From Leptidea sinapis (Eukaryota > Arthropoda > Insecta > Lepidoptera > Pieridae), in NCBI RefSeq assembly GCF_905404315.1, contig NC_066304.1:8990001-9054000 (forward strand): DNA of 64,000 bases, written 5' to 3'. The translations under genes were made by a program, and so were the position numbers. The notes below the pieces were generated by a model that did no database searches, had not been told where the DNA came from, and saw only the letters and a program-made list of their open reading frames with translations. Positions 54,190 to 64,000 of this stretch are shown here, piece after piece. Numbering within the stretch: position 1 is the first letter of the stretch; every line of letters starts with the position of its first letter.

Positions 54190-54425
54190 ATTTAATTATT
54201 AGACTTTTAATTAAACTCTTTTGAATCGTCAGTATAAATATTTCTTATATATTACTAAATCTACCATATATTCGGAAAAAGTTGAGCTCATGAGAAGAAT
54301 ATACAAGAAACTCAACGGCCATTCTTTTCAATCAAATAAAAAATAAAATACCCATTTTAACAATGGCTGTAAAATACAAAACAAATTAATTTGTAAGGTG
54401 CTGCATCCAATATATGAAGCGTGTT
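54190..54425 (-). repeat. LINE 3'-end fragment, family T2
   Basis: GCTCATGAGAAGAATATACA, TTCTTTTCAATCAAATAAA, ACAATGGCTGTAAAATACAA and GGTGCTGCATCCAATATAT, shared with 2085-2215 and 63320-63545. Confidence 0.6.
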
Positions 54426-55357
54426 TAAATACTATTATTTGATAAAAACAATAATTTTAATGCTTCTTCACCTAACCTAATAGCGGGATTGAATCCCTGT
54501 CAGACGAGTTTTTTAGAACATACTAAACAGGGATTTTTCAATTTAAAATGGCTTCGTGTTGTTATGTGATGTAGGAATCATACATTAAGGGTAGTGCACT
54601 TTTCACGTGTAAGTTATTAGTATAATAAGTAAATAAAAACACAATAAAAAGTTGTTATTTCGTTAGAAGTTTTATTATACACCTAAAATATTTTATTAAG
54701 TTACAAACGGACTTCATTTTGATTTTGCCTTCTTGTGGGACGGTATCTATGGTAGCTTTTTGTTCTTCTGTAATTACCCTTTTACTCTTTTAAATTCTTC
54801 ATAAAAATAAAAATCAAAAATTACACAAATAAAAAATTTTAAAAAATCACAAATTACATGTTCCGCTATAATAAAATGCGGCATCATATAAATTATTCAA
54901 ACAAACTTATTATCAGTGTTGTAATAATGAGGTTCTCTACTTTTTCTTTTTAAAAATATCGATTTTAGCTTGTTAATTAATTTATTATTTTAAATAAAAA
55001 ATATAAAATAAACTATCTTGACTTATAAATCAATAATTATTTTTTTCGTGTTTTATTCAGTACCTTTTCTTAACACATTATAATAAACAATAGTACTTAT
55101 AACAAATAAGACAATTTTTGACGCAACTTCAGTCAGCAAAGAATTGTTTTATCAACACGTGCACTAAAGTTTGTTTGAAAAAAATATTCCAATGCTATAC
55201 AAACAGGTAAAAATTAAAAATTATTAAAACGATACAAATATTGAATAACAGAATCATTTTAATTCAAGAAACACTAAAAATTCACATTTTAAAGTCATCA
55301 ATCGAAAATGTTATTGTTAATAATAATTGTAATGTATTTGTTACAAAATTGTGTCAG

Positions 55358-55470
55358 TACTTCAACCAGTCGTTCCTGCCGCCGCTGCACATGAGGAATG
55401 ACAACCTGGCCCGGCAATACAGAAACCCGATCTTCTCTGCACTCTTTTTTCCTCCAACTCGACTTTTTTT
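55358..55470 (+). mobile_element. Family D LINE linker fragment
   Basis: Short + strand piece encoding QSFLPPLHMRNDNLA and FSALFFPPTRLF, matching SMPPLHMRNDTLA of the master (near 34400-34440). Ends in a T run. No flanking duplication is visible. Confidence 0.75.
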
Positions 55471-55666
55471 TTTTCGGTATCGATAAGCTTCAAGGTGTAG
55501 ATTATATCGACCAAAGTAAGTTGGGATCATTTATATTAACGACCGAATTTAAAAGGTTTCAGACTTAGCTGTACAGAATAATGTACTAACGAAACAAGTG
55601 TAATGGAATATACCGCGGTCAAAAATGTATATAATATTAAATAAGAGTTACACGAAGTATACTGAC

Positions 55667-55894
55667 CTACACTGATCACACACACTGTAATCAAAGGTAT
55701 CAAACAGATATGACTGCGGGAAGGGCAGGTGGCACACCATGCAGCGAGGCTGCTCATCACGGAGCACGACGGGCGCCGCGTCCCTAACCGGCCGCGGCCG
55801 ACCCTCGTCCGCCGCCTCCACCAGGAACCCGCCGCCAGAGTCCAGCACCCGCTGTCCGCCCAGCACCAGGCTCTTGCTGCCCGCCGCGTCTTGC
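55667..55894 (-). CDS. XPA: XPA DNA-repair protein, zinc-finger exon
   Basis: Minus strand. The acceptor TTACGCAG is at 55895-55896 and the donor GTCAGT starts at 55666. The exon encodes QDAAGSKSLVLGGQRVLD, then SGGGFLVEAADEG, then RCMVCHLPFPQSYLF and DTFDYSVCDQCR. C-x2-C-x17-C-x2-C is the XPA zinc finger, and the SGGGF-acidic segment corresponds to the TGGGF region of the vertebrate protein. The last codon is split AG/A with the terminal exon, giving CDQCRDDDDRHSLM. The exon begins in phase 1, so at least one upstream exon encoding the N-terminus is needed. It was not found between 55.9 and 64 kb. Confidence 0.95.
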
Positions 55895-55896
55895 CT

Positions 55897-56100
55897 GCGT
55901 AACATACTAGCTAGCTGAACGCACCCACACATCTCAGTCGCTCACGTGGCCATTATTAAAGTTAAAACTCCTTTGATTGCGTTGATCCCTTTCGAGAAAA
56001 AAACTACTTCAACTACATGCCTATAGAGATATAGTTAGTCGCTTAGATTAATATTACAAGATCATCGCATCATAATATTAGGCGCTGAGTTTAGTAATTC
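55897..56100. other. XPA intron flank
   Basis: No feature is recognised apart from the acceptor of the XPA zinc-finger exon at its edge. Confidence 0.4.
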
Positions 56101-56102
56101 CT

Positions 56103-56196
56103 ATGATAAGCTTCGTGATACCCTGGAATGGCCCGGATAAGTCAGGAGTAGTTCGAAATTGTGGGTGGAGGACGCATGTCATCCGCGCGACTGCTG
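56103..56196 (+). other. Possible 5' exon of the piggyBac remnant
   Basis: CATGTCATCCGCGCGAC near 56175 matches the sub-terminal motif of the piggyBac 3' end (59461-59477). It is followed by a donor-like GTGAGT at 56194. An acceptor-like TTCTATTTTAG at 56600-56610 precedes the P-like copy. A 5' UTR exon and intron would explain the arrangement, but the 5' terminal repeat was not found. Confidence 0.3.
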
Positions 56197-56795
56197 ACGT
56201 GAGTATTTTATACTATATGTTTACAATATTACAATATTCTTGTTTTGTAGTATTTATAGCATCCTTAGTAATAAACGTTATTCAATTTAATGAAATAACC
56301 TATTGTTCATACTTTTATGCTATGTGATTGTTATTTTTAAAGTGAAACTTTTATTACATCGTCTCAAACTTTTTTGTCTGTGTATTGCATGTCGCGTGAC
56401 GTGTGTAGTTCGCAGCAGCTGACCGTGTAGTGTATACATTATAACTCATTTGTGCCAGTGATCCACGCTATTTTGTTTGTTTTTGTCAGTATTTAATGTA
56501 AATATTATTCCAAAAATTTTTAGTTTTTTTTAGTAAATGTCTATAATGTGAAAAAAAGTTTCACTATTACCGTGTTTTCATAAAACCACACAATCCTTTT
56601 TCTATTTTAGACCAATGATATCATAATATTAAAAGAGGCAGATATGTCACTAGCGCGCCGAAAATCAATCGCCTAAATGGAGTCAATTGGTTTCTTTGGT
56701 CGTAGTCGCTCTCTCGATACGAAAACGGTACACACGCGTTTGTTGTTGACAGAATTGCTTACTTGATAATAATTTGATATAGGTACAACATTAAA

Positions 56796-56870
56796 ATGCC
56801 GTCTTGTGTTATGGGAAGATGCACTAATTATGAAAGTAAAAAAAATCATAGAATTACATACCACAGTTAA
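56796..56870 (+). pseudogene. THAP-domain start in P-like copy 2
   Basis: Opens MPSCVMGRCTNYESKKNH and RITYHS, then stops at TAA (56868-56870). C-x3-x-C spacing and the ITYH block match THAP zinc-finger N-termini and copy 1. The remainder of the finger is missing, either in a following exon or by deletion. Confidence 0.68.
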
Positions 56871-57093
56871 GAAATCATGAATTATAAAATTTTATTTGAT
56901 TTCATTATTTATCTAACAAAATAAATGCAAGTCACCATGACAACGCCGATCGCCGCCAAGCCGATCATAGATTAACGTACAGAAATGACAAAATATTGTT
57001 GCTGTCTGTTGCGGGATGATCCAGGTAGAATATTTTAGGAAATGGTAAAAAAGTCGTTGTTGCAGTGAATGTAATACGTAATGTAATAATTTT

Positions 57094-57684
57094 TATCTAC
57101 ACCCATGCTTTAAATCCTCTATTAAAGATTCTGAAACAGTTAGCTTATTGCCAACATTAAAACACCCAATGTTCTAATAACCATTACGTCATCCAAAAGA
57201 GTGTTGTAATGTTGTACTGAATTTCATAACAACACTCCTATTTTTTTTTTCATTCCCTTCAGGCCTAAAGAGTTTTAACAGACAGCCACATTCTTATTGC
57301 TCGATGCGTGGCATCTGTATGTATTTAAAAAAAAAGATCATTTTGGTTTACGCCCGTTCCACACTACCAAAACGTCGCGCGCCGTAAAAAAAAGTAGTTT
57401 ATTCGAATCCCCGCCATTTTTCTTCGATATTTTTATTGTTTTGTTTACAAAAAATGAGCGATTAATTTCCAAAAGAACATAATATTCAAGTGAATTTTAA
57501 TTATTGCACTATATAAAATGTAAAATACTACTAAAATAAATAATTGTTTCATTAATACTTGGTTTATTTGTATATAATCAGTAATGGATGATATAAGAGT
57601 ACTACTAGGACTGGCTGATTTAATGTTAGCAGTAAGCTAACTGTTTCAGAATCTTTTAGAGGATTCATATTTTGGGTGTAGATA
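57094..57684. mobile_element. MITE with ~65-bp inverted repeats inside P-like copy 2
   Basis: Left arm 57094-57159 (TATCTACACCCATGCTTTAA to CAACATTA) is inverted at 57621-57684 (TAATGTTAGCAGTAAGCTAA to GGGTGTAGATA). It is absent from copy 1 at the same place. Interior has no transposase. Confidence 0.85.
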
Positions 57685-57692
57685 AAGTCTTG

Positions 57693-57815
57693 TATGCAAC
57701 TGTTGATAATTAGGTATTAAAACACTCATGTGATATTATTATCACACTCGGCTTCGCCTCGTGAGATAAATCCACATTCGTGTTTTAATACACCTTATTA
57801 CACAACAGTTGCATA
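57693..57815. mobile_element. Small foldback element with ~38-bp arms
   Basis: TATGCAACTGTTG and TAGGTATTAAAACAC are inverted at GTGTTTTAATACACC and CAACAGTTGCATA. The centre has CACTCGGCTTCGCCTCGTG, itself palindromic. It adjoins the MITE and is absent from P-like copy 1. Confidence 0.8.
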
Positions 57816-58575
57816 AATAACTATTAATTAACAAGTGCGTATATAGGTAGCTGAACTATCAAACTACTAAAAGTAGTTTTAGGGTAGGTAGCGGATGTAG
57901 ACAGTGAGTGCTATTTGTTTACGTAGGAGTTTTTTCAGTAACACTGTCCTTTTCAGTATATTCCTTGCTAACTGCAGAAGATTCAATGGATCATTTTCTT
58001 CTTCTCCCATTACCTTATTGTAATAACACCTCAACAAAAAGACATTCATAAATAATATTATTATAAGATACAAAAAATAACAATTGTAATCTTAAAACTT
58101 TTTGGGAGCCGTCGTTAGTAAAATTGTAAAAATGGGACCCTTACTGTAGATACCTTTCGGTTTTGTTTTGGTGTCTGTATGTTTTTTTTATTATTTTATG
58201 TATAAATAATTGATATCATCAATGTGGGTATATATTATAATCAATATTAAATTATTTTTGTATTAAATCAATGACACATTATCTACCTAATTTCAAGCCA
58301 GTTTTACTACTTTATAGCTTTACTACATGAACTCATGAATGAATCGTAATTTAAATCATGGTATAAAAAATCATATCTGATGAATTAACTGTATTTTTTC
58401 TATACAAATACGAAGCAATTAGCAAATTAGATTTATCTCTTTTTCTTCTTTGACGTGTAATCGTAATGTGCTATTGCAATGTTAAATTATTCATGTGTGC
58501 GTTAGTGTACCATTTTCAAACACCAAATTTTGTCTACGTAACCTATCTATACTTTTAAATATCATTGTTTTAGAC

Positions 58576-59518
58576 CCGATTGTGGCAACAAAACCGGTGA
58601 ATGGAATTATGGCTGTTGGAGGAAGATGAAGACGAGTTAGAGGGTACTCCGTGATCAGATGACGAAAATTCTGATCACGTTGAAGTCTACATCAAAAATT
58701 CGGACATAGAAGATGATGTCAATCATGCTTTAGACGGATATGCAAGCTCTGCACATCATGTTTCTGATGATGATGATTATATAACAATTATTTTAGCCAT
58801 CAAGTATTATCAAGGTGTTGATAATACTAGATGGCTAAAAGAACAACTTCGATTTCACCTTTTCATGCATCAACATAATATTGTTCGTGTTCGATGTGGT
58901 CCTCAACAAAAAGCAAAATAAAAAACTGCACCAACGGATTGTATGTCTATCTTTCTCAATGATGGAATTAGTACTATGATTACTAATTCTACAAATAAGC
59001 GCATACTGATTGAGCAACGTAAGTATTACAGGAATGACTTCTTGGGAAATGAACGTTAGAAGAACAACCACGAGAAGTAGTAAGTACCCGTCGTGAAGGC
59101 ACGCATGGTCACTGGTTTTTGTGCGGAAGAAAATGCAATAAAAACACACGTATATCTTGCCAAACCTGCGGCAAATTTACTTGCCAAGATTATTGCAAGT
59201 ATATGTGCAATAGTTAGGAAAATTACACCTAAGACCCTTTTTCTTAATTCTTATAGTAGTTTAGTTTATAAAAATTTGATTTCTGTTCCAAAGAATTTAT
59301 AAAGACTTGGTTTTCTGATCCTAATTTGCAAAAATATAAGAATTTTTTATTACTTTTTTCATCTGTTATGTTAGTTATTAAATTTTTATTATATCCAATA
59401 AATAAATAGAAACTAAGTACTGATAATATTATTATTAATCGTTCTAAGTAAATGGATGACGCCTGTCATCCGCGCGACCTTAATGGTATGATCATAAGCG
59501 CGACCACTGTAGGGTTAA
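58576..59518 (+). pseudogene. piggyBac-like transposase remnant and 3' end
   Basis: An acidic N-terminus (LLEEDEDELEG, SDDENSDHVEVYIKNSDIED) is followed by a fragment DNTRWLKEQLRFHLFMHQHN, IVRVRCGPQQ and DCMSIFLNDGISTMITNSTN, matching the block before the catalytic domain. The catalytic DDD core is deleted. The C-terminal cysteine-rich domain at 59088-59217 (GTHGHWFLCGRKCN, ISCQTCGKFTCQDYCKYMCN) is in another frame. The 3' end AAGCGCGACCACTGTAGGG runs to 59514 and is followed by TTAA at 59515-59518, the piggyBac target site. P-like copy 2 lies just upstream, inserted in its 5' part. Confidence 0.82.
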
Positions 59519-59519
59519 T

Positions 59520-62500
59520 AAATTGTGCGTCATTTTAAAGTAAATAAAGTAAAAAATAGTTGCCAGCTCTCAGTCAGCCGCAACATAAAGGTTGCCAGGT
59601 GTAAACTATTAGGTACTTTATTGTTAATTATTTATAGTCATCTGTTTTTTATAAATTCAAAATTGAAGTTTTATATTTACTAGTTACGATAAACCTAACT
59701 TACTACTATTGCTATTTATTTCATGACCATGAATGCTAGTCATTCAGTTACACTTACACTTACTTAATTCACACTTACCTAGAGCGAGATAGGTTTTTTA
59801 AAATCATGGCAACCTCTGCTTGCCATTTTTTAACTGGCAACTATGGTTTATCGTATCGTATAACAAATATAAAACTTCAACGTTTATAGAGTAGTTAGTA
59901 GAGCTCATTTGACCGTTCCGCGGTTTAAGACGCTATCGGTTCGTGAAATACCTATATCCAGCTATATAATTTTAAAGTTTTACCTCCTTTTTTGAATAAA
60001 TATCTAAAAGCCTAAAGGCTTACTTCATACTTGTTTCAATTTTTAGAACATTTACTAAGGTTTTATTTATTAATCAAACTAGTGAATTCATTAATAAAAA
60101 CTTAAAAAAAATTACAGGGTCTTTTTATAAAATTTTAACTAACAAAAATACGGCGTACTCTGTGACGCCGTCATTCGTCAGTCCGGCCGCAGACGTCATC
60201 GACGTCGGACGAGTGCCGCCACAACAGCTGCACTTGCGATACAATTACCAACAATAATTATTTGTGAAAATGGCTAACAAGTGCAATAGATAACGAAACC
60301 TATTAGCCAGACTATTACGTCCGGCGTGAAACCTTCATTATGTTAATTTGATTTGTATGTGACGGCATGTGCATATAGCCAGTCTTTACTCATTTCCCTA
60401 TTATGATGTGTTTTATCTTTAGATATTATAATACACTAAATTCAAAACTAAGTACAAAACTGTACATTCAATATATTTTTAAAGAATACTTGCTCTGTGT
60501 TCTACAAACAATGCTGAATCCAAAAAAGAACTTTATATAATTATTGTCTGTGTATATGTCTAATGGATAATTTAAATTTTGCATGGATATTAACAAGAAG
60601 TCGAGATATAGGGTACATATTATATTATCACGCTACATACAGCCAAAGTATTTTATAGCGCCTTAATGTACTCATTATTGGCGTTGTTTGGTTCGTATCG
60701 TCCCGATCTTTTACTTATAGTAATAGTATATTGCTGTCTTTCATGGTACACTAATGTTGGCTCACAGAACTAAAACGTGACAGTATTGTAAGAGAGACCG
60801 TTACAGATAAGTACTTATATTGTAAAAAAAATGCTTATAGTTTTACAAATCTACGGAACAAAATAGTGGAACACACTTTTTCGAAATTAAACGTTATTTC
60901 GCATTCAATGATGATCAGATGATGTCGACTAGCGACATTGTTATCGAATCATTCTCTGTACGATATACGATAAACGTATTTGGTTGAGAAAATAGATCAA
61001 GAAACTTTTGTACCTTTGACTGGTCGCAGAATTTTAGGTGTAAATTACTTTATTGGACTGCACTGAATAATAATCTTATTTTTTGTTGGAGTGCCACGGA
61101 GTGTGGTGACAATTATTGAACTCTGTTAGGTGCTGCAGTTATAATTGGCGAAATGTTTTTAGCAAGCAACACACTTTCAACATGCTACCAAAATTTCAAG
61201 GGCTCTGCATCAAGCATGTAGTCTGAAATAATTTGTGAGGATCTTAACAATATACGGTATAATAAATGGCAATGTCATAGCAAATGGAGACTCCTCATCA
61301 TATTCAAAAATTTGAACTGCAAATTCTTATATTATCTTGAATACGCGGTTGAAAATTTCGAATGCCGAACGAATGATGACTGAGAAAAAAGTAATCACTA
61401 TATGTAAAGTAGTAATGCTGTCTATGTAACACAAAAAAGATCAGGAGAATAAAAGTGAAGCCATACGTCAGTTGCATGCTAATTGAGCAATACATGCTTT
61501 GGGAGAACAGCAATAGTGCAAAGATTATTATGATAAAGTGTGCAAGTTAAAAAGTTCAAATGTTTCAATATAGCAAAGTACTTCTCGGTGGTTTAGTTTT
61601 AAAGTAGTAGTTGGAAGCGTGGCGTCAGAGTCTCTTAGCTTTATAGAGGATTATGATACTAATAGTGTCTTAATACTGGTGCTATCTATATTCGTGGGTG
61701 GAAAACGCACAATTTTCAATGCGTTGTGGAAATAAGGCGTGATAAAAATCGAAGACGGACAATTTTAGTATAAAGGAAATTTATCAGAACTGGACGAGCC
61801 ACAGAACTTCTGCACAACAGCTTAATTATTAATTTGTTGGAGTGTGAGTCCAGGCGGCTCACGTACAGAAGGTTCACTCCATAGAATCAATTACTAAAAG
61901 AAACAGGAACTCTTGCCGCCATACAATAAAGTGTAATTCAGATCGCACAGAACTATTAAACTAAATTATTATTCACCTAGAATTGCCTTTGCCTCTTTCT
62001 TTGCGTGATTCTTACCTATTCTAACGACAATAGGCTTTTCTTCTTTACCTAAAATTGTACCTACCTATAAGGTCAACTTTTAAAAATTACTTAGATTTTT
62101 CTATAATATAAATAGGTATGTAGTCGTAATTTTAAAGCAATATTCATTCGTTGTCAAACCTACATTAGTTGCAGATAGTAATGTATGTGTTGGAGGACCA
62201 CATCATAGTAATACCTACTTAGCATAGGAAATAAATAGCTATCATGAATGGTAATTTCATTAGAATAATAATCACTATAAATTAGATTGTTGCAGGGTCT
62301 TTAGGAAGCTTAAAAAATTTAAATATGGATCGCAATGACCCTTAACATGCTTTGCTTTTCTTTATGTTTGTCCATTTTTAAAAGATCAGTCGGAACAGTG
62401 AAGAAGGTGAACAAAACTCGCGCGTGCATACTGTATAGGAACCGCCGCACGTACTTACGATTTCGATACCTACACGGGGAGTGAGACAGGCCTGCCGACG

Positions 62501-62890
62501 AATTGTGAACCTCCTCCTTTTTTGAAGTCGGTTAAAAAAGGGTTTTAAAATCACTTATTGGATATCAAAATCTAGCACCCTGCACCCATTCAAAAAGATA
62601 TACTTACCTAAGACCCCTGAGGACAGGGACAAGAAGTTCAGTAGGATTTTTTGTTAGATAAATTTCATTACAATAAATTTGATTCATTAAATGGCATGAG
62701 GAGTGTTTACTATATGTGTGTGGTCTCATTTAGACAATTATTAATGCTGTTACTTTTGAATTATACAACACACATATTTTGTACATTACCTGAGATCCTG
62801 TTCTAGTTCAAAACATCAATAACCTAACAAAATACTTACTAACTCAATATAACCAAGTAGTATTATTAGTAATATAGATGAATCACTTAC
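59520..62890. other. Non-coding stretch; XPA upstream region not resolved
   Basis: No gene is recognised. A GC-rich patch at 60160-60245 (GTCCGGCCGCAGACGTCATC) has no clear ORF. A dispersed repeat end lies at 62380-62545 (GAGACAGGCCTGCCGACG, then CTCCTCCTTTTTTGAAGTCG), of the AACCGACTTC family. The N-terminal XPA exon might be here but gives no recognisable signal. Confidence 0.4.
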
Positions 62891-62895
62891 ATGTT

Positions 62896-63040
62896 ATATT
62901 GTAATTGAAATTATTTGTAAAATGATAAAACTGTAAATGTTTATTTAAAAGAGTAGCAATGAGTTTCTTGCCATTTCTTCTCATAAAAGCTTAACCTTTT
63001 CCGGAGTGATGGTAAAAGAAATCTTTAGACATAACAAGTT
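62896..63040 (+). repeat. LINE 3'-end fragment, family T1
   Basis: TGTTATATTGTAATTGAAAT, AAAAGAGTAGCAATGAGTTT and TTCTTCTCATAAAAGCTTAA match 14370-14577 in the same orientation. Confidence 0.6.
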
Positions 63041-63149
63041 TATGTTCCTTCCTGGTTGACACATTACTATTATTACAATTTCTATGTACATAATATTATA
63101 TTATATGATCAAGAATATATATTCAAACTCAATATTGAGTGGCAATAAT

Positions 63150-63260
63150 TATTTTTTTTTTATGGAAAAGGAGGACAAACTAAGGACAGACAAAAAAGCA
63201 TACAGGTCATCTGGTGTTAAGTGATCACCACCACCCACATTCTCTTGCAACAACTTGTTT
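63150..63260 (-). mobile_element. Family D LINE tail fragment
   Basis: TTTTTTTTATGGAAAAGGAG, an insertion of about 15 bases, GGTCATCTGGTGTTAAGTGA and CCCACATTCTCTTGCAACAA. Degenerate minus-sense copy. Confidence 0.7.
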
Positions 63261-63319
63261 GTTTATTTTTTTCAAGTTCTCTTAATTTATAAAAGTGCAA
63301 GGAAAGTATAGTCAAAGGC

Positions 63320-63545
63320 AAATAAACCTTATTCAATCAGGCTAAGTGCTTTTGAATTGTAACTATAAATATTTCTTTTAAATTACTGAATCTACCATAT
63401 TATGTTCAGGGAAAATAGAGATCGAGAGAGAAGAACCAACAAGCTCATTAGCCACTCTTTTCAATCAATAGTGTTTAACTATGGCTGTAATATACATAAC
63501 AAATAAGTTTGTAAGGTGCTGCATCCAAGATATGAATTGAGTTCA
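63320..63545 (-). repeat. LINE 3'-end fragment, family T2
   Basis: Same orientation and blocks as 2085-2215 and 54190-54425 (TTTTCAATCAATAGTGTTTA, GTGCTGCATCCAAGATATG). Confidence 0.6.
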
Positions 63546-64000
63546 AAGTTAGTTTTTAATATAAAATATTTCATCAAAAGTATAATTATTCAATTTGTTC
63601 ATAAAAAGTAAAGAACAAATTGAATAAATATAAATTATCAGTTATATTGGATGTGTCAACCTTTAGATATTGAAATTACGAGTATTGTTTGTGTAAGGAT
63701 GCTTTGGATGTACTGTCATAAGATATCCCAATTAATAATTACATATTGTGAATTCTAAGGGGTAACACTGCCCAAATTGTATTAAATATAATAATAATTA
63801 TTAGTGGAAACTGTAAAATCCAGATATGTATTTCATTTTTAAGTGTGTTTAAATTACCAACCTCTTCTACATGATGATCATGATTACTGTCATAATAAGT
63901 AATTGCATCCAACAAATACTATGATTTATTAGCAGTACTCTTTCACGAGTTGACACATGGAGCAGCCATTGGTCCCTACACACATATTTGAGGGATGGGA
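63546..64000. other. Right edge, no gene recognised
   Basis: On the minus strand 63930-64000 a short cysteine-rich reading (SHPSNMCVGTNGCSMCQL) recalls an EGF-like repeat but ends at a stop within a few codons and runs off the window. Nothing else is seen. Confidence 0.35.

Larger units (their letters stand above)
53327..55666 (-). other. XPA: XPA intron containing LINE fragments
   Basis: Donor GTCAGT begins at 55666 on the minus strand and the acceptor ends at 53327. The intron is 2.3 kb and contains LINE fragments of at least four families. The interval 54430-55350 shows nothing recognisable. Confidence 0.85.
56613..58567 (+). mobile_element. P-element-like transposon, copy 2, with 8-bp target duplication
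   Basis: Ends CAATGATAT (56613) and ATATCATTG (to 58567). The 8-mer TTTTAGAC occurs at 56605-56612 and 58568-58575. It shares with copy 1 the subterminal motif CACTAGCGCGC, the THAP start, a block around CTGTTGCGGGATGATCC and the last ~740 bases. It contains a MITE (57094-57684) and a foldback (57693-57815) that copy 1 lacks. It sits in the 5' region of a piggyBac remnant. Confidence 0.85.

Noticed and set aside
63930..64000. EGF-like exon at the right edge
   Set aside because: Cysteine spacing is imperfect, a stop follows soon after, and the sequence is cut by the window end.

Overview
The window looks like insect nuclear DNA, most likely from a moth or butterfly. It is AT-rich, has spliced genes, and is packed with the non-LTR retrotransposon families, LINE 3'-tail fragments and hairpin MITEs typical of Lepidoptera. 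There is no bacterial, organellar or viral genome organisation and no CRISPR array. Species cannot be fixed from the sequence alone.

Two host genes are clear. (1) A ZNF706-like small zinc-finger protein is on the + strand, in two coding exons (9682-9825 and 26111-26200) separated by a 16.3-kb intron filled with transposon debris. (2) The DNA-repair gene XPA is on the - strand: the terminal exon (52894-53326) and the zinc-finger exon (55667-55894) are present, and the N-terminal exon was not found. Both were recognised from protein motifs with matching splice sites.

Layout. 1-9.6 kb: a frameshifted Polinton/adenain-like protease fragment, a 5'-truncated Jockey copy with an 8-bp target duplication, a 70-bp minisatellite, a PIF/Harbinger transposase fragment and a broken Jockey ORF1. 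9.7-26.2 kb: the ZNF706-like gene; its intron holds four LINE remnants (one an I-like element with ORF1 and ORF2), dispersed tandem repeats and hairpin MITEs. 26.5-36.3 kb: a minus-strand LINE RT, then a nearly complete 3.4-kb LINE (called family D here) inserted inside the ORF1 of another LINE, cutting its PHD finger from its Baculo_FP-like domain. 37-42.3 kb: a MITE, a P-element-like transposon with THAP start and perfect 8-bp target duplication, and two convergent family D fragments. 43-49.7 kb: a plus-strand LINE split by a 4.1-kb minus-strand LINE whose ORF1 carries PHD finger, coiled coil and Baculo_FP-like domain. 49.7-64 kb: repeats, the XPA gene, and a nest of piggyBac containing a second P-like copy that itself contains a MITE and a small foldback.

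Most mobile-element coding regions are broken by stops, frameshifts or truncation. The most interesting material is the PHD plus Baculo_FP-like ORF1 seen twice, the paired THAP/P-like elements with exact 8-bp target duplications, the in-frame 27-bp duplication next to an RT catalytic motif, and the order of nested insertions. No wholly new system could be demonstrated.
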